A DNA stretch of 64,000 nt, from positions 1 to 64,000 of the forward strand of contig NZ_BMCT01000004.1 of NCBI RefSeq assembly GCF_014635325.1, given 5' to 3'. The DNA is from Azorhizobium oxalatiphilum. GTDB lineage: Bacteria > Pseudomonadota > Alphaproteobacteria > Rhizobiales > Xanthobacteraceae. The translations under genes were made by a program, and so were the position numbers. Numbering within the stretch: the first letter of the stretch is position 1; every line of letters begins with the position of its first letter. The notes beneath the pieces were generated by a model that ran no database searches, was not told the DNA's origin, and worked only from the letters and a program-made list of their open reading frames with translations. This document shows, piece by piece, positions 26,623 through 36,882 of the stretch.

Positions 26623-27594
26623 TTGAGTATCGGATTGATAGGGCTGCTTGACGATGTCGCTGCCCTCGCGAAGGTCGCTGCGGCTTCACTGGATGATGTG
26701 GCGGCACAGGCTGGCCGGGCTGGCGCGAAGGCTGCGGGTGTCGTGATCGACGATGCGGCCGTCACCCCGCGTTATGTGATGGGGTTTTCGCCGGACCGCG
26801 AATTGCCGATCGTCGGCAAGATCGCCCTCGGGTCGGTCAGGAACAAGCTTGTCTTCCTGCTGCCCGCAGCGCTGGCGCTGAGCACTTTTGCCCCGTGGGC
26901 GATCACGCCGCTGTTGATGCTGGGCGGGGCCTATCTGTCCTATGAGGGCGTCGAGAAGATCCACAGTGCCCTCTTACCGGAAGGACGCCATGCCCAGGAA
27001 ACGGACCCTGCGCCTGTCGACGCGAACGTCCTAGAAGACCAGAAGGTCGCCAGCGCGATCAAGACCGACCTGATCCTGTCGGGCGAGATCATGGCCATCA
27101 CACTGGCTTCCGTTCCTACCGGCAGCCTATGGGCGCAGGCCTTCATTCTCGCCGTGGTCGGAGTGGGCATCACGGGTCTCGTCTATGGCGGAGTGGCGTT
27201 GATCGTCAAAGCTGACGATGTGGGGCTCGCCATGGCGAAAAATGCCCTGGGCGGCATCTCCGGCAGCCTGATACGGAGGATAGGGCGAGCGATGGTCATC
27301 GGCATGCCGATGCTACTCAAGATCCTATCGATCGTGGGCACGGCCGCAATGATCTGGGTGGGAGGCGGCATTATCGTGCATGGCCTGGAGACGTTCGGCC
27401 TTCGGGAGCCGGCGCACACGATCCATGCCATTTCCGTTTCCGCCGCCGATCGGCTTCCAGGCATCGGGAGCGCAGTAGAGTGGATCATCGGAGCCGTGGG
27501 ATCCGGCCTTGCGGGTCTTGCTCTCGGTGCGGTGATCATGGCCCTGGTGGGGATGGTCGTCGTTCCGACCCTCAAGATTTTACGGAGGCAATGA
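26623..27594 (+). CDS. DUF808 (YedI) family inner-membrane protein
   Basis: 323 residues with several hydrophobic helices (KLVFLLPAALALSTF, AITPLLMLGGAYLS, IMAITLASVPTGSL, AFILAVVGVGITGLV) and the family start MSIGLIGLLDDVAALAKVAA. The start codon is TTG at 26623, with AAGGAAG 8 bases upstream, because no ATG fits the conserved N-terminus. The function of DUF808 is unknown. Two short scraps of DUF808-like 3' sequence lie elsewhere in the window (24268-24335 and 58835-58900). It is co-transcribed with the preceding 94-residue gene. Confidence 0.9.
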   Translation: MSIGLIGLLDDVAALAKVAAASLDDVAAQAGRAGAKAAGVVIDDAAVTPRYVMGFSPDRELPIVGKIALGSVRNKLVFLLPAALALSTFAPWAITPLLMLGGAYLSYEGVEKIHSALLPEGRHAQETDPAPVDANVLEDQKVASAIKTDLILSGEIMAITLASVPTGSLWAQAFILAVVGVGITGLVYGGVALIVKADDVGLAMAKNALGGISGSLIRRIGRAMVIGMPMLLKILSIVGTAAMIWVGGGIIVHGLETFGLREPAHTIHAISVSAADRLPGIGSAVEWIIGAVGSGLAGLALGAVIMALVGMVVVPTLKILRRQ

Positions 27595-27685
27595 GAGAAG
27601 GTATTGCGGGAACCTGGAGCTGGGGCATGGGCTTGTGCCCATGCCAAACTGCTTCACGGGCGGGTTTTCGGGAGCGTGTGACGCA

Positions 27686-28461
27686 ATGCTTGGTCTCTCG
27701 GCGCGTCCCGTCGCACGGTTGCGGGAGCTGTATTACGGTGACAGCGCGCGCTCGGCACGCTTCCGCTTCTGGCACGTCCTGCTCGCTGTCGCGATCATGT
27801 TTTTCATTGCGGCTCTGGTGATCCGGGGCTCCGCAACTTTCCTTGTGATCGATGTCGTCGTCGCCGTCGTTCTCGCGTTCGATATGATTGCCCGCATCAC
27901 GAGCTTGGGAAGCCTCACAGCGGTGGTCAGAAGTCCGCTTGTCTGGCTGGATGGGCTCATCCTCCTGACACTCATATTTCCATACTATCTGGGCAATTTC
28001 GGCTTCCTGCGCGCCTTGAAAATTTGGACGCTGGTGCACTCCGACATCTTCTGGCAGACCATCGGCGGCGGAGAATGGGACGACACGTACATCGAGGACG
28101 TATCGAAGGCTGCGGCGACCCTGCTCACGTTCGTCTTCCTCGTGACAGGCCTCGTCTATGTGGTCTTCCTGGGGAGTTCAGGCGTGCACGGCTACGTGGA
28201 TGCCCTGTACTTCACTGTGACGAGCCTGACGACCACTGGATACGGTGACGTGACATTGCCCGGTACGGCCGGAAGGTTGATCTCAATCGCGATTATGCTC
28301 GCAGGGATTACCCTCTCCCTCGGTTGGGCCAGGCAGTGGTGAGGCCACGAAAAGTTCGCTTCCCCTGTCCAAAGTGCGGGCTCTCGCTTCATGATCAGGA
28401 TGCGGTGCATTGCAAGGCGTGTGGGTCCATCCTTTGCATCCCGGATGAAGGCAGCGAGTGA
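27686..28461 (+). pseudogene. potassium channel with C-terminal zinc ribbon, split by a frameshift
   Basis: The first frame (27686-28342, about 218 residues) encodes an N-terminal membrane region, then a pore with the selectivity filter TTTGYGDVTLPG between two membrane helices, and stops at TGA 28340-28342. A second frame, 28321-28461, continues RLGQAVVRPRKVRFPCPKCG and HCKACG to a normal stop. This CPxCG/HCxACG zinc ribbon is the expected tail of this channel family. One missing base near 28315-28321 ('CTCTCCCTCGG') explains the shift. The truncated first part could still form a channel; the ribbon is lost unless frameshifting occurs. The frame is open further upstream (GTG 27635); ATG 27686 is preferred. 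Confidence 0.75.
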
Positions 28462-28690
28462 TCATCACTCCTGGCGGGCGTAGGCAGCTCTCGTGCTGGT
28501 CATTAGGTGAAGCGCGCGCGTGTACGCGCGAAGCATCATGCCAACGGTTGCCTTCAGACACGGCGCCCCACCCATCCGGAAGGCTCCGAATGGGGGCTCA
28601 GACCAATGTTTTCCTCCAATCAGAGCTGATGTAGCAGGACTACCTGACACGTCAGAGCCGCCCCAGCCATGCCCGCTTAGAAGCTAGAAC
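28462..28690. other. intergenic, no gene recognised
   Basis: About 230 bases between the broken channel gene and the PLD promoter. Leftward open frames here show no family resemblance. Confidence 0.35.
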
Positions 28691-28715
28691 GGAACTATTG
28701 ATCGGAGCCGTCGTT
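28691..28715 (+). promoter_or_regulatory. EcfG-type promoter of the phospholipase D-like gene
   Basis: GGAAC (28691-28695), 16 bases, CGTT (28712-28715): perfect consensus, 78 bases before ATG 28794. Confidence 0.72.
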
Positions 28716-28793
28716 TGTCTCTCGCGCCGCGAGGAAGCTGTCCGAAAAGCGCAACCGCAAGCGCGTAGAGATCAAGGCTGGCCAAGGGAAAGA

Positions 28794-30272
28794 ATGAACG
28801 ATAGCTCGCTTCTCCATCTGCCTGAGCCAGGTCGAAACTGCTTCCGCATCGATACAGCCGACCAGCTTTCGGTGATCGTGGATGCAGATGACTACTTTCG
28901 CATCGCAAGGGCGGCCATGGTCAAAGCCAAGCGGCGCATCACGTTGGTGGGCTGGGACTTCGATGCACGCATCAGGGTGGGCGGCGGACGGGAAGACGGT
29001 GGGCCGGACAAGCTCGGAGCCTTCATATACTGGCTGGTCGAACGCAATCCTGAGCTGGAAATTTTTCTGCTGCGTTGGGGAATGGGGGCTTTCTCCACTC
29101 TGATGCGGGGAACGACTGCATTCACCTTGCTGAAATGGATGGCTCATCCCCGCATCCACACAAAACTGGATCATGCCCATCCGACTGGTTCGTCGCATCA
29201 CCAGAAGATCGTGGTGATCGATGACTGCCTCGCGTTCTGCGGGGGCATCGATATGACGGGTGATCGATGGGATACGTCCGAGCACCGTTTCCAGGACGAG
29301 CGGCGACGCCGCCCGTTCACCCGCCGCCGTTACATGCCGTGGCACGACGCGACGACCGCTATCACAGGTCCGATTACGAAAGCCATTGCGGAGATATGCC
29401 GGGATCGTTGGCGAGTGGCTGGCGGGAAGCCTGATTTGGTGCCGCTAGAAGGACTTGAAGCCTGGTGGCCAGACTGCTTGTGGACGCACTTCAAGAATGT
29501 GCCGTGTGCTGTTTCCCGTTCTGCCCCCGAGATGGACGAGCGCTCTTCAGTGCGGGAGATTGAGACTCTCTATCTTGACCAGATTGCCCGGGCCAAACGC
29601 TTTATTTATGCCGAGAGCCAGTACTTCGCCTCCCGGCGTATCGCGGAGGCAATTGCTCGACGGCTGAATGAGTCCGATGGGCCGGAGATTGTAATCGTCA
29701 ATCCTGTGTCCGCTCAGGGCTGGCTAGAGCCCATCGCCATGGACACCGCGCGGGCTAGGCTTTTCGAGGCGTTGCTTCAACGTGATCGAGGGAGGCGCTT
29801 CCGGATTTATCACCCGTTCAACGACGGCGGCGAGGCAATCTATGTCCATGCCAAAGTCCTCGTCGTCGACGATCGCATATTGCGGGTTGGTTCCTCCAAT
29901 ATGAACAACAGGTCCATGCGGCTCGACACGGAATGCGATGTCAGCGTGGACGTGGATCTTATCGGGGACGAACAAGCGTCGTGCGCAATCAGATCGATAC
30001 GCGACTTCCTCCTGGCGGAGCATTTAGGGGTATCGAGCGAAGTCATATCGGCTGAGATCAGCCGACGTGGGTCACTAATCGCAGCAATTGAAGCGCTGCG
30101 GGGCGAGGGTCGTTCACTTCGCGCGTACAAGCCTCCAAATCTCTCCGATACGGAAAAGTGGCTTGCCGATAACGAGGTGCTGGACCCTGAGGGGCCGGAG
30201 GAGATGTTCGAGCCGTTTGCCAAACGCGGCCTTTTCCGAAAGCTCAAACGGGCGATCGGCAGAAGCAACTGA
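28794..30272 (+). CDS. phospholipase D-family protein
   Basis: 492 residues with two HKD motifs, SHHQKIVVIDD (about residue 135) and YVHAKVLVVDD (about 350), the hallmark of the PLD superfamily, plus a conserved GSSNMNNRS after the second. No signal peptide; a cytoplasmic or membrane-associated lipid-hydrolysing or transphosphatidylating role is likely, but cardiolipin synthase usually has N-terminal membrane helices that are absent here. The start ATG 28794 follows GGGAAAGA; a longer frame to 28698 has no support. Its stress-type promoter suggests membrane remodelling under stress. Confidence 0.88.
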   Translation: MNDSSLLHLPEPGRNCFRIDTADQLSVIVDADDYFRIARAAMVKAKRRITLVGWDFDARIRVGGGREDGGPDKLGAFIYWLVERNPELEIFLLRWGMGAFSTLMRGTTAFTLLKWMAHPRIHTKLDHAHPTGSSHHQKIVVIDDCLAFCGGIDMTGDRWDTSEHRFQDERRRRPFTRRRYMPWHDATTAITGPITKAIAEICRDRWRVAGGKPDLVPLEGLEAWWPDCLWTHFKNVPCAVSRSAPEMDERSSVREIETLYLDQIARAKRFIYAESQYFASRRIAEAIARRLNESDGPEIVIVNPVSAQGWLEPIAMDTARARLFEALLQRDRGRRFRIYHPFNDGGEAIYVHAKVLVVDDRILRVGSSNMNNRSMRLDTECDVSVDVDLIGDEQASCAIRSIRDFLLAEHLGVSSEVISAEISRRGSLIAAIEALRGEGRSLRAYKPPNLSDTEKWLADNEVLDPEGPEEMFEPFAKRGLFRKLKRAIGRSN

Positions 30273-30424
30273 TGCTGCGGAGCTGATTTTAGGCCTGGCA
30301 ACACAGGCTTCCGTTCCCGTCGTGTCGCGCTGGGCTTGACCGTCGATAACTCGCGGTAGCCGAAGCTGGCTCGATCTCATCCCCGGTAAACACAGCCCTT
30401 GTGTGTGCTCGTCAGATTCTTCTT

Positions 30425-30439
30425 GTTCTCTTTTTGTTC
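30425..30439 (+). promoter_or_regulatory. LexA (SOS) box of the imu operon
   Basis: GTTC (30425-30428), TCTTTTT, GTTC (30436-30439): an exact match to the alphaproteobacterial LexA site GTTC-N7-GTTC, upstream of imuA-imuB-dnaE2, a classic SOS operon. Confidence 0.88.
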
Positions 30440-30478
30440 TCATGGGATCCATAAGGCCGATCAGCCCCGGAGAACGCC

Positions 30479-30682
30479 ATGCCGAGCGACAGTTTTCGCG
30501 CGGACGAGACCGCTTTGTCCTCTTTCGCGACCGCCCCTCAGCTCCAGGAACGGCAGCCCTCAAGCTCGTCCACGGCCTTGGGCGGGATCAAACAGCGGGA
30601 AGCCATGTGGTTGGAGTGGGAGCAGCATTTCCTGACAGAGATCGCCCTACGCGCTGACGCGTCCGATGGGTTCCAACATTGA
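30479..30682 (+). CDS. possible small protein upstream of imuA
   Basis: 67 codons (MPSDSFRADETAL...) with a weak GGAGAA ribosome site, ending 17 bases inside imuA. The N-terminal part is Ser/Gln rich; the C-terminal part contains AMWLEWEQHFLTEIALRAD, a plausible helix. No family is known. It lies between the LexA box and imuA, so if real it is SOS-regulated. Confidence 0.35.
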   Translation: MPSDSFRADETALSSFATAPQLQERQPSSSSTALGGIKQREAMWLEWEQHFLTEIALRADASDGFQH

Positions 30683-31466
30683 AGGCGCAGGCGCCTTCGC
30701 AACGGCTGGCGGCAAAGGTCGTGACGCCGTCGTTGAAGCCCTGCGGGAACGGATTGAGAGCATCGAGGGTGTGCGCCGCCGGATCAGGAAGGTCTTGCCC
30801 TTCGGCGTTCCGGCGATGGATGCAAAGCTGCCTGGCGGTGGCTTGGCAATGGGCGCGCTTCATGAGGTGGCCGGCGGCGGCAATGGAGCCGTCGACGGTG
30901 CTGCTGCCGCTTTATTCGTGGCAGGGATCGCCGCACGTACGCGTGGTCAGGTCCTGTGGTGCATTACCCGAGCGGACCTGTTCGCTCCTGCACTGGCGCA
31001 GGCGGGCCTGGCACCGGACCGGGTGATTTACGTTGAGGCGGGTGACGATAGCGCCATCCTGACCTGCCTCGAGGAAGGGCTTCGGCATGGCGGCCTCGGA
31101 GCCGTGGTGGGCGAGGTGGCCCGATTGTCGATGACCGCTTCCCGTCGCCTACAATTACGCGCCGAGGAAACCGGCACCATCGGCATCGCTCTCCGCCGCT
31201 GGCGGCGACCTGCGGATGCCGCCGACTTTGGGCAGCCCACGGCCGCCATGACCCGCTGGCGGGTTTCCGTTTTGCCATCCGTTCCACTGCCAGTCCCTGG
31301 CGTGGGACGGCACCGATGGCTTGTAGAGCTGCTCCGCTGCCGAGCGGGCGAGAGTGCAGATTTCGAACTGGACGCGTGTGATGCCGAGGGCCGTCTCCAT
31401 CTGTCTTCCGACCTGGCCCACCGACAGGTGGCGCCGGAAGGCAGGATCATCAGCGCCATCGGCTGA
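30666..31466 (+). CDS. imuA: ImuA (mutasome accessory protein)
   Basis: A 266-residue RecA-like protein of the translesion mutasome. After the N-terminal 'RERIESIEG' comes the 'LPFGVPAMDAKLPGGGLAMGALHEV' region split here into its two family blocks, and 'FVAGIAARTRGQVLWC' with 'DDSAILTCLEEGL' follow. Some ATPase residues of RecA are lost as usual for ImuA. It works with ImuB and DnaE2 to bypass lesions and drives DNA-damage mutagenesis. It overlaps imuB by 86 bases. Confidence 0.9.
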   Translation: MGSNIEGAGAFATAGGKGRDAVVEALRERIESIEGVRRRIRKVLPFGVPAMDAKLPGGGLAMGALHEVAGGGNGAVDGAAAALFVAGIAARTRGQVLWCITRADLFAPALAQAGLAPDRVIYVEAGDDSAILTCLEEGLRHGGLGAVVGEVARLSMTASRRLQLRAEETGTIGIALRRWRRPADAADFGQPTAAMTRWRVSVLPSVPLPVPGVGRHRWLVELLRCRAGESADFELDACDAEGRLHLSSDLAHRQVAPEGRIISAIG

Positions 31467-32904
31467 CACTCCACTCGTGCTGATAGGACGGCATGGTCAG
31501 AAGCAAGTAGTGACGGCGGCAGATGCCGCTGCACACGCGAACGGTCTGCGAGTTGGGATGCCTGCGACCACCGCCCGGGTTTTGGTGCCTGGACTGATCG
31601 TGGAGGAGCACGATGAGGTCGCGGATGCGGCAGCCCTCGACCGGATCGCGCTCTGGATGATGCAGCGCTACGCACCGATCGTTGCCGCCGATCCACCTGA
31701 TGGGATCGTGCTGGACACATCAGGTGCCGACCACTTGCATGGCGGTGAAAATGTAATGCTGACCTCCATGGTCCAACGGCTTGCGGCCTCTGGGGCTTCT
31801 GCAAAGGCGGCAGTGGCAGATACCTGGGGAGCTGCGCACGCGATCGCCCGGTTCAGCGGGCGAAGCACATCCAACATCCTACGAGGTGATGCGAGGGCGG
31901 CCATGGACGCCCTGCCCATCGTCTCGCTCCGCTTGCCGATCGACCTCGTTTCCGGCTTGCACGTGCTCGGCTTCTCGAGGGTCGCTGACCTCCTTGAGGT
32001 GCCGCGGGCTCCACTGACCCTGCGCTTCGGTCCAGAACTCGGCCGACGGCTGGACCAAGCGCTTGGGCTGCTGGCCGAACCCATCGACCCTATCAGGCCC
32101 GATGAGATCGTCCGCGTGCGGCGTGCATTCGCCGAGCCCATAGGTGCGCCGGAGACCATCTCCCGGTATCTCGGCAAGCTCGTCATCGCCTTATGCGAAG
32201 GCCTCACCGAGCATGGCCTGGGAGCGAAGCGCCTCGACCTGCTTTGTCACCGTGTCGACAACACCTTGCAGGCGATCCGCGTCGGCACGGCTTTGCCCGT
32301 CCGCGATCCCAAGAGGCTGACCCGGCTCCTCACCGACAAGGTCGAAACCATCGAGCCGGGCTTCGGCATCGAGTGCCTGGAACTGGCAGCGACGCTGGCA
32401 GAGCCTCTGGGTGAACGACAGGCCGTCACCAGCCTCATCGATGAGGCTACCCCGGACATCTCAGACCTGGTCGACGTGTTGGCGAACACCGTCGGGGAGC
32501 AGAGGCTTTTCCGCCAGGCTCCCGTTGCGAGTGATGTCCCGGAGCGGTCGGTAATGCGCATCGCTCCTATGGCGCCGGACACGGGCGCGTCCTGGCCGGA
32601 CTGCTGGCCACGTCCTTCTAGACTTCTGGCTCGACCAGAGCTGATCGAAACCATGGCGCTGCTGCCCGACCATCCGCCCGCCTGGTTCTCATGGCGCGGC
32701 GTCCGTCATCGTGTGCGGCGTGGTGACGGCCCCGAACGAGTCTTCGGGGAATGGTGGTTGGGCGACCGTGAGATGCACGCAGTCCGCGACTACTTCCGGG
32801 TCGAGAACGATGCCGGGGAGAGGTTCTGGCTCTTCCGGGCCGGAGATGGCCAGGCCCCGGAGACCGGGTCCCACCGCTGGTACCTGCACGGGCTCTTCGG
32901 ATGA
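31381..32904 (+). CDS. imuB: ImuB (inactive Y-family polymerase-like mutasome protein)
   Basis: A 507-residue Y-family homologue. The palm motif that should read SLDE is replaced by '[15 protein letters not shown]', and the start lacks the catalytic Asp, so it is probably non-catalytic, as known for ImuB, acting as adaptor to the beta clamp and DnaE2. It retains the helix-hairpin-helix-like '[19 protein letters not shown]' and a C-terminal Trp/Arg-rich region ([21 protein letters not shown]). ATG 31381 is used as start because the motif [15 protein letters not shown] begins there. The gene end overlaps dnaE2 by four bases. Confidence 0.9.
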   Translation: MPRAVSICLPTWPTDRWRRKAGSSAPSADTPLVLIGRHGQKQVVTAADAAAHANGLRVGMPATTARVLVPGLIVEEHDEVADAAALDRIALWMMQRYAPIVAADPPDGIVLDTSGADHLHGGENVMLTSMVQRLAASGASAKAAVADTWGAAHAIARFSGRSTSNILRGDARAAMDALPIVSLRLPIDLVSGLHVLGFSRVADLLEVPRAPLTLRFGPELGRRLDQALGLLAEPIDPIRPDEIVRVRRAFAEPIGAPETISRYLGKLVIALCEGLTEHGLGAKRLDLLCHRVDNTLQAIRVGTALPVRDPKRLTRLLTDKVETIEPGFGIECLELAATLAEPLGERQAVTSLIDEATPDISDLVDVLANTVGEQRLFRQAPVASDVPERSVMRIAPMAPDTGASWPDCWPRPSRLLARPELIETMALLPDHPPAWFSWRGVRHRVRRGDGPERVFGEWWLGDREMHAVRDYFRVENDAGERFWLFRAGDGQAPETGSHRWYLHGLFG

Positions 32905-35900
32905 GCGGGCCGCGCTATGCCGAGCTTCAGGTCACATCGCACTTCAGCTTTCTGCGTGGAGCGTCTTCCTGCGAGGAGCTGTTCGCGGCGGCGGCGCTTC
33001 TCGGCATCGCGGCGCTTGCGGTGGTCGATCGGAATTCGGTCGCAGGAATTGTCAGGGCCCATGAGGCGGCGAAGACGACAGGCGTTCGTCTCATTGTCGG
33101 CTGCCGTCTCGATTTGAACGATGGGATGTCGGTGCTGGTCTATCCCACCGATCGCCCGGCCTATGCCCGGCTATGCCGCCTGCTGTCGCTGGGCAAGCGG
33201 CGGGCAGGCAAAGCCAAGTGCCTTCTCGAATGGTCGGATGTGGTCGCCTATTGCGAAGGGATGATCGGCATCCTCGTTCCCGATGATGCGGATGAGGCAT
33301 GCGGTGTTCGACTTCGAAGGCTTCGAGATGCCTTCGGTGATCGGGCCTATGTCGCGCTCACATTGCGGCGGCGACCGAATGACCAACTTCGGCTTCATGA
33401 CCTGAGCCAGCTCGCGCATCGCATGCGAGTGCCGGCGGTCGTCACCAACGATGTCCTGTTCCATACGCCAGATCGTCGCCAACTCCAGGACGTGGTCACC
33501 TGCATCCGACATGGCGTCACCATCGATAGCCTAGGTTTTCGCCGTGAACGCCACGCCGACCGCTTCCTGAAAGCACCAGCGGAAATGCATCGCCTGTTCG
33601 GGCGATATCCCGAGGCGCTGGCGCGCACCATCGAGATCGCCGACCGCTGCCGTTTCAATCTCGATGAGCTCGCCTACCAATACCCGGAGGAGCGGGACGA
33701 CCCTTCACTGACGCCCCAGCAGACCCTCGAGAGGCTGACCTGGGAAGGAGCTGAAGGTCGCTACCCGGAAGGCGTCCCAGATAGCGTCCAAGGCGCACTG
33801 AGGCATGAGCTGGGCCTCATCGCGAAACTGAAGTACGCCCCGTACTTCCTGACCGTTCACTCCATCGTTCGGTTCGCCCGCTCCAGGGATATTCTGTGCC
33901 AGGGCCGCGGATCGGCAGCCAACAGTGCCGTCTGCTTCGTGCTCGGGATCACGTCCATCGATCCCGGCCGAAACGATCTCCTGTTCGAACGTTTCGTGAG
34001 CGAAGAGCGTCACGAGCCACCGGACATCGACGTCGACTTCGAGAATGAGCGGCGCGAGATCGTCATGCAGTGGATCTTCGAGACCTACGGACGGGACCGG
34101 GCGGCGTTGTGCTCGACCGTGATCCGCTATCGCACGAAGGGCGCCTTGCGGGATGTCGGCAAGGCATTGGGCCTGAGCGAGGACCTCATCAAGACGCTCT
34201 CCGGGCAGGTGTGGGGATGGTCCGAGGACGGGGTTGAGGACAAGCACGTTGAAAGCCTGAACCTCAACCTGTCCGATCGCCGTCTGCGGTTGGCACTCGA
34301 CCTTGCACGCCAGCTTATGGGCGCACCCCGGCATCTATCCCAGCATCCCGGTGGCTTCGTTTTGACCCATGACCGGCTGGACGAATTGGTTCCTATCGAA
34401 CCTGCCGCCATGGAGGATCGGCAGGTCATCGAATGGGACAAGGACGACATCGACGCGCTGAAGTTCATGAAGGTCGACGTGCTCGCGCTCGGGATGCTCT
34501 CCTGCATGAAGCGCGGCTTCGACTTGCTGGCGGAGCACAAGGGCATCGAACTCGACCTCGCGTCGATCCCCGCGGAAGATCCCCGGACCTACGCGATGAT
34601 CCGCAAGGCGGACACGCTCGGCACTTTCCAGATCGAAAGCCGGGCGCAGATGAGCATGCTGCCGCGCCTGAAGCCTAGAACCTTCTACGATCTCGTCGTG
34701 CAGGTGGCCATCGTCCGCCCCGGGCCGATCCAGGGCGACATGGTGCATCCCTATCTCCGTCGCCGCGAGGGGAAGGAGCGCGTCAGCTACCCGACGCCGG
34801 AGCTGGAGCAGGTACTCGGTAAAACGCTCGGAGTGCCGCTCTTCCAGGAGCAGGCGATGAAGGTCTCGATCGTCTGCGCGGGTTTCACTGCGGGCGAGGC
34901 GGACCTGCTGCGGAAGAGCATGGCGACCTTCAAGTTCACCGGCGGTGTCTCGGCCTTCCGGGACAAGCTCGTCAACGGCATGGTCGCGAATGGGTATGAT
35001 CCTGTCTTTGCCGAACAGACTTTCAAGCAGCTTGAAGGGTTCGGGAGCTACGGCTTCCCGGAGAGCCATGCGGCGAGCTTCGCGCTCATCGCCTATGCCA
35101 GCTCATGGCTGAAGTGCTGGCATCCGGATGTGTTCTGCGCCGCTCTCCTCAACGCGCAGCCGATGGGCTTCTACGCGCCCGCCCAGATCGTACGTGATGC
35201 ACGGGAGCACGGGGTTGATGTCAGGCCGATCTGCGTGAACGCATCGAGGTGGGACTGCACCCTCGAGCCAACGGATGACGATCGTCGCTTCGCGGTCCGA
35301 TTGGGCCTGCGCATGGTGAAGGGCCTGGCGAATGCTCATGCTGCTGCCCTCGTCGCCGCGCGCGCCGACCAGCCATATGACGACGTGGAGGAGCTGTGGC
35401 ATCGGGCGGGCATCCCGTCGGCCGCCCTCGTGCAGATGGCAGAGGCCGATGCTTTCCGTCCGGCATTGGGCCTGGCGCGGCGCGAGGCTCTATGGGCCAT
35501 CAAGGGACTTCGCGATGAGCCCTTGCCGTTGTTTGCGGCCGCCTCCGCGCGGGAAGCCCGCATCCTGCCTGAACTGGACGAACCAACCGTCCCGCTCCGG
35601 CCCATGACGGCGGGCAGCGAAGTCGTCGAGGACTATGGTCACACCGGGCTGACGCTGCGCGCCCATCCCGTTTCCTTTCTGCGCGAGGAGCTACGGTCAC
35701 GGCGGATCGTTTCCTGCCGGGAAGCCATGGACGCCCGTGATGGCCGTCGCCTTGAGGCCGCAGGCATCGTGTTGGTGCGGCAGCGGCCGGGATCCGCGAA
35801 GGGCGTCATGTTCATCACCTTGGAGGACGAGAGTGGCATCGCGAACCTGGTCGTCTGGCCGAAAACGTTCGAGGCGCACCGACGGGTGGTCCTTGGAGCT

Positions 35901-36173
35901 GGGATGATGGCGGTGCTCGGACGCATCCAGCGCGAGGGCGACGTGGTCCATCTCGTGGCTCACGGCCTGAAGGACTTGTCTCCAGAGCTGGCGCGAGTCG
36001 GGGAGCGTGATGGCGCCTTCCCGGTTCCGCACGGCCGAGGCGATCAGGTCCGCAATGGCGGTTCGGGGTCTGACCCGCGGGATGGGCCACCTAAAGGCAT
36101 GCGGACACGAGACATCTATATCCCTGACCTGCACATCGACGTGCTGAAGGTGAAGCCACGGGACTTCCGGTGA
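32901..36173 (+). CDS. dnaE2: error-prone DNA polymerase III alpha-like, DnaE2 (ImuC)
   Basis: A 1090-residue C-family polymerase beginning with a PHP domain ([23 protein letters not shown], split by family spacing). It then has the palm with [16 protein letters not shown] and the catalytic [10 protein letters not shown], thumb/fingers, '[19 protein letters not shown]', and a C-terminal OB-fold ([18 protein letters not shown]). It is the translesion enzyme of the mutasome. The start overlaps the imuB stop (ATGA), so it is translationally coupled. Length is normal for DnaE2, and it lacks the DnaE C-terminal tau-binding extension. Confidence 0.96.
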   Translation: MSGPRYAELQVTSHFSFLRGASSCEELFAAAALLGIAALAVVDRNSVAGIVRAHEAAKTTGVRLIVGCRLDLNDGMSVLVYPTDRPAYARLCRLLSLGKRRAGKAKCLLEWSDVVAYCEGMIGILVPDDADEACGVRLRRLRDAFGDRAYVALTLRRRPNDQLRLHDLSQLAHRMRVPAVVTNDVLFHTPDRRQLQDVVTCIRHGVTIDSLGFRRERHADRFLKAPAEMHRLFGRYPEALARTIEIADRCRFNLDELAYQYPEERDDPSLTPQQTLERLTWEGAEGRYPEGVPDSVQGALRHELGLIAKLKYAPYFLTVHSIVRFARSRDILCQGRGSAANSAVCFVLGITSIDPGRNDLLFERFVSEERHEPPDIDVDFENERREIVMQWIFETYGRDRAALCSTVIRYRTKGALRDVGKALGLSEDLIKTLSGQVWGWSEDGVEDKHVESLNLNLSDRRLRLALDLARQLMGAPRHLSQHPGGFVLTHDRLDELVPIEPAAMEDRQVIEWDKDDIDALKFMKVDVLALGMLSCMKRGFDLLAEHKGIELDLASIPAEDPRTYAMIRKADTLGTFQIESRAQMSMLPRLKPRTFYDLVVQVAIVRPGPIQGDMVHPYLRRREGKERVSYPTPELEQVLGKTLGVPLFQEQAMKVSIVCAGFTAGEADLLRKSMATFKFTGGVSAFRDKLVNGMVANGYDPVFAEQTFKQLEGFGSYGFPESHAASFALIAYASSWLKCWHPDVFCAALLNAQPMGFYAPAQIVRDAREHGVDVRPICVNASRWDCTLEPTDDDRRFAVRLGLRMVKGLANAHAAALVAARADQPYDDVEELWHRAGIPSAALVQMAEADAFRPALGLARREALWAIKGLRDEPLPLFAAASAREARILPELDEPTVPLRPMTAGSEVVEDYGHTGLTLRAHPVSFLREELRSRRIVSCREAMDARDGRRLEAAGIVLVRQRPGSAKGVMFITLEDESGIANLVVWPKTFEAHRRVVLGAGMMAVLGRIQREGDVVHLVAHGLKDLSPELARVGERDGAFPVPHGRGDQVRNGGSGSDPRDGPPKGMRTRDIYIPDLHIDVLKVKPRDFR

Positions 36174-36253
36174 CGGCCCCATTGCGGTCATTGGCAGGTG
36201 TCGCGTCGCTTGCCGAAAGCTGACATATCCACGAGCAGCCAGTTCCATCGCAG

Positions 36254-36793
36254 TCAGGGCAGCATACGGTTGAGGACGTCCTGAAACATCGACTCCCACT
36301 CATCTTCCGAGACGACGAGGAAGTTGAAACTGCGCAGCAGGAATAAACCTTCGCAAGCCAGAAAGGCCAATCGTAGAGACTTGCCCTCCTCGGTCGCGCT
36401 GTCGATCCTGTCGAGCCGCTGGCGATACCATTGGCGATTGGCTTCCAGTTGCTCGGGGGCCTGCATCAAACTGGCCATCATTGCGGAGGCACGGCGGGCT
36501 TCGCCATCTGCCCCCAGGTTTTGCGTGGCAATCACATGGGCCTTGATACTTCCCGCGACGCTGTTATCGGCGGTTATCTCTGCAACTTCTGCGTCAAACT
36601 CTCCCCACCAACGCGAAACCATAGCCGCAATCAAACCTGCCTTGTTTTCAAAGCAGTATTGAACGCCGCCTTTGGTTATTCCTGCTGCCCTGGCGACCGC
36701 ATCGATCGTCAGTGCCGCCGGCCCCTCATTTTGAATAATGAGTTCTGCGGCATTCAGCACGGCATCTCGATCAATGGTCCGTTTGCGACTCAT
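36254..36793 (-). CDS. TetR-family transcriptional repressor
   Basis: About 179 residues. The N-terminal HTH ('IDRDAVLNAAELIIQNEG', ITKGGVQYCFENKAGLIAAMV) is a canonical TetR DNA-binding domain. The helical C-terminal domain (TetR_C_6-like) ends 'FNFLVVSEDEWESMFQDVLNRML'-like in two blocks. Met 36793 (MSRKRTIDRD) fits the family start. Divergent from an MFS efflux gene across 89 bases with a palindrome, so it probably represses that pump and itself. Confidence 0.92.
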   Translation of the reverse strand: MSRKRTIDRDAVLNAAELIIQNEGPAALTIDAVARAAGITKGGVQYCFENKAGLIAAMVSRWWGEFDAEVAEITADNSVAGSIKAHVIATQNLGADGEARRASAMMASLMQAPEQLEANRQWYRQRLDRIDSATEEGKSLRLAFLACEGLFLLRSFNFLVVSEDEWESMFQDVLNRMLP

Positions 36794-36807
36794 GGCCCTT
36801 TTCATTC

Positions 36808-36817
36808 CATACGTATG
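36808..36817. promoter_or_regulatory. candidate TetR operator
   Basis: The palindrome CATACGTATG lies 15 bases from the tetR start and 66 bases from the MFS start, in an AT-rich divergent promoter. Flanking bases (ATTC... TATT) extend symmetry only weakly. Confidence 0.5.
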
Positions 36818-36882
36818 TATTTATATGGGCAAGCTCTCGCCGCCCACAAGGCGTTTGCCCAACTCTATATGGAAAAGGTCCG

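Noticed and set aside
31381-32904. ImuB as an active Y-family polymerase
   Set aside because: The catalytic acidic motif is replaced (LDTSGADH), which is normal for ImuB.
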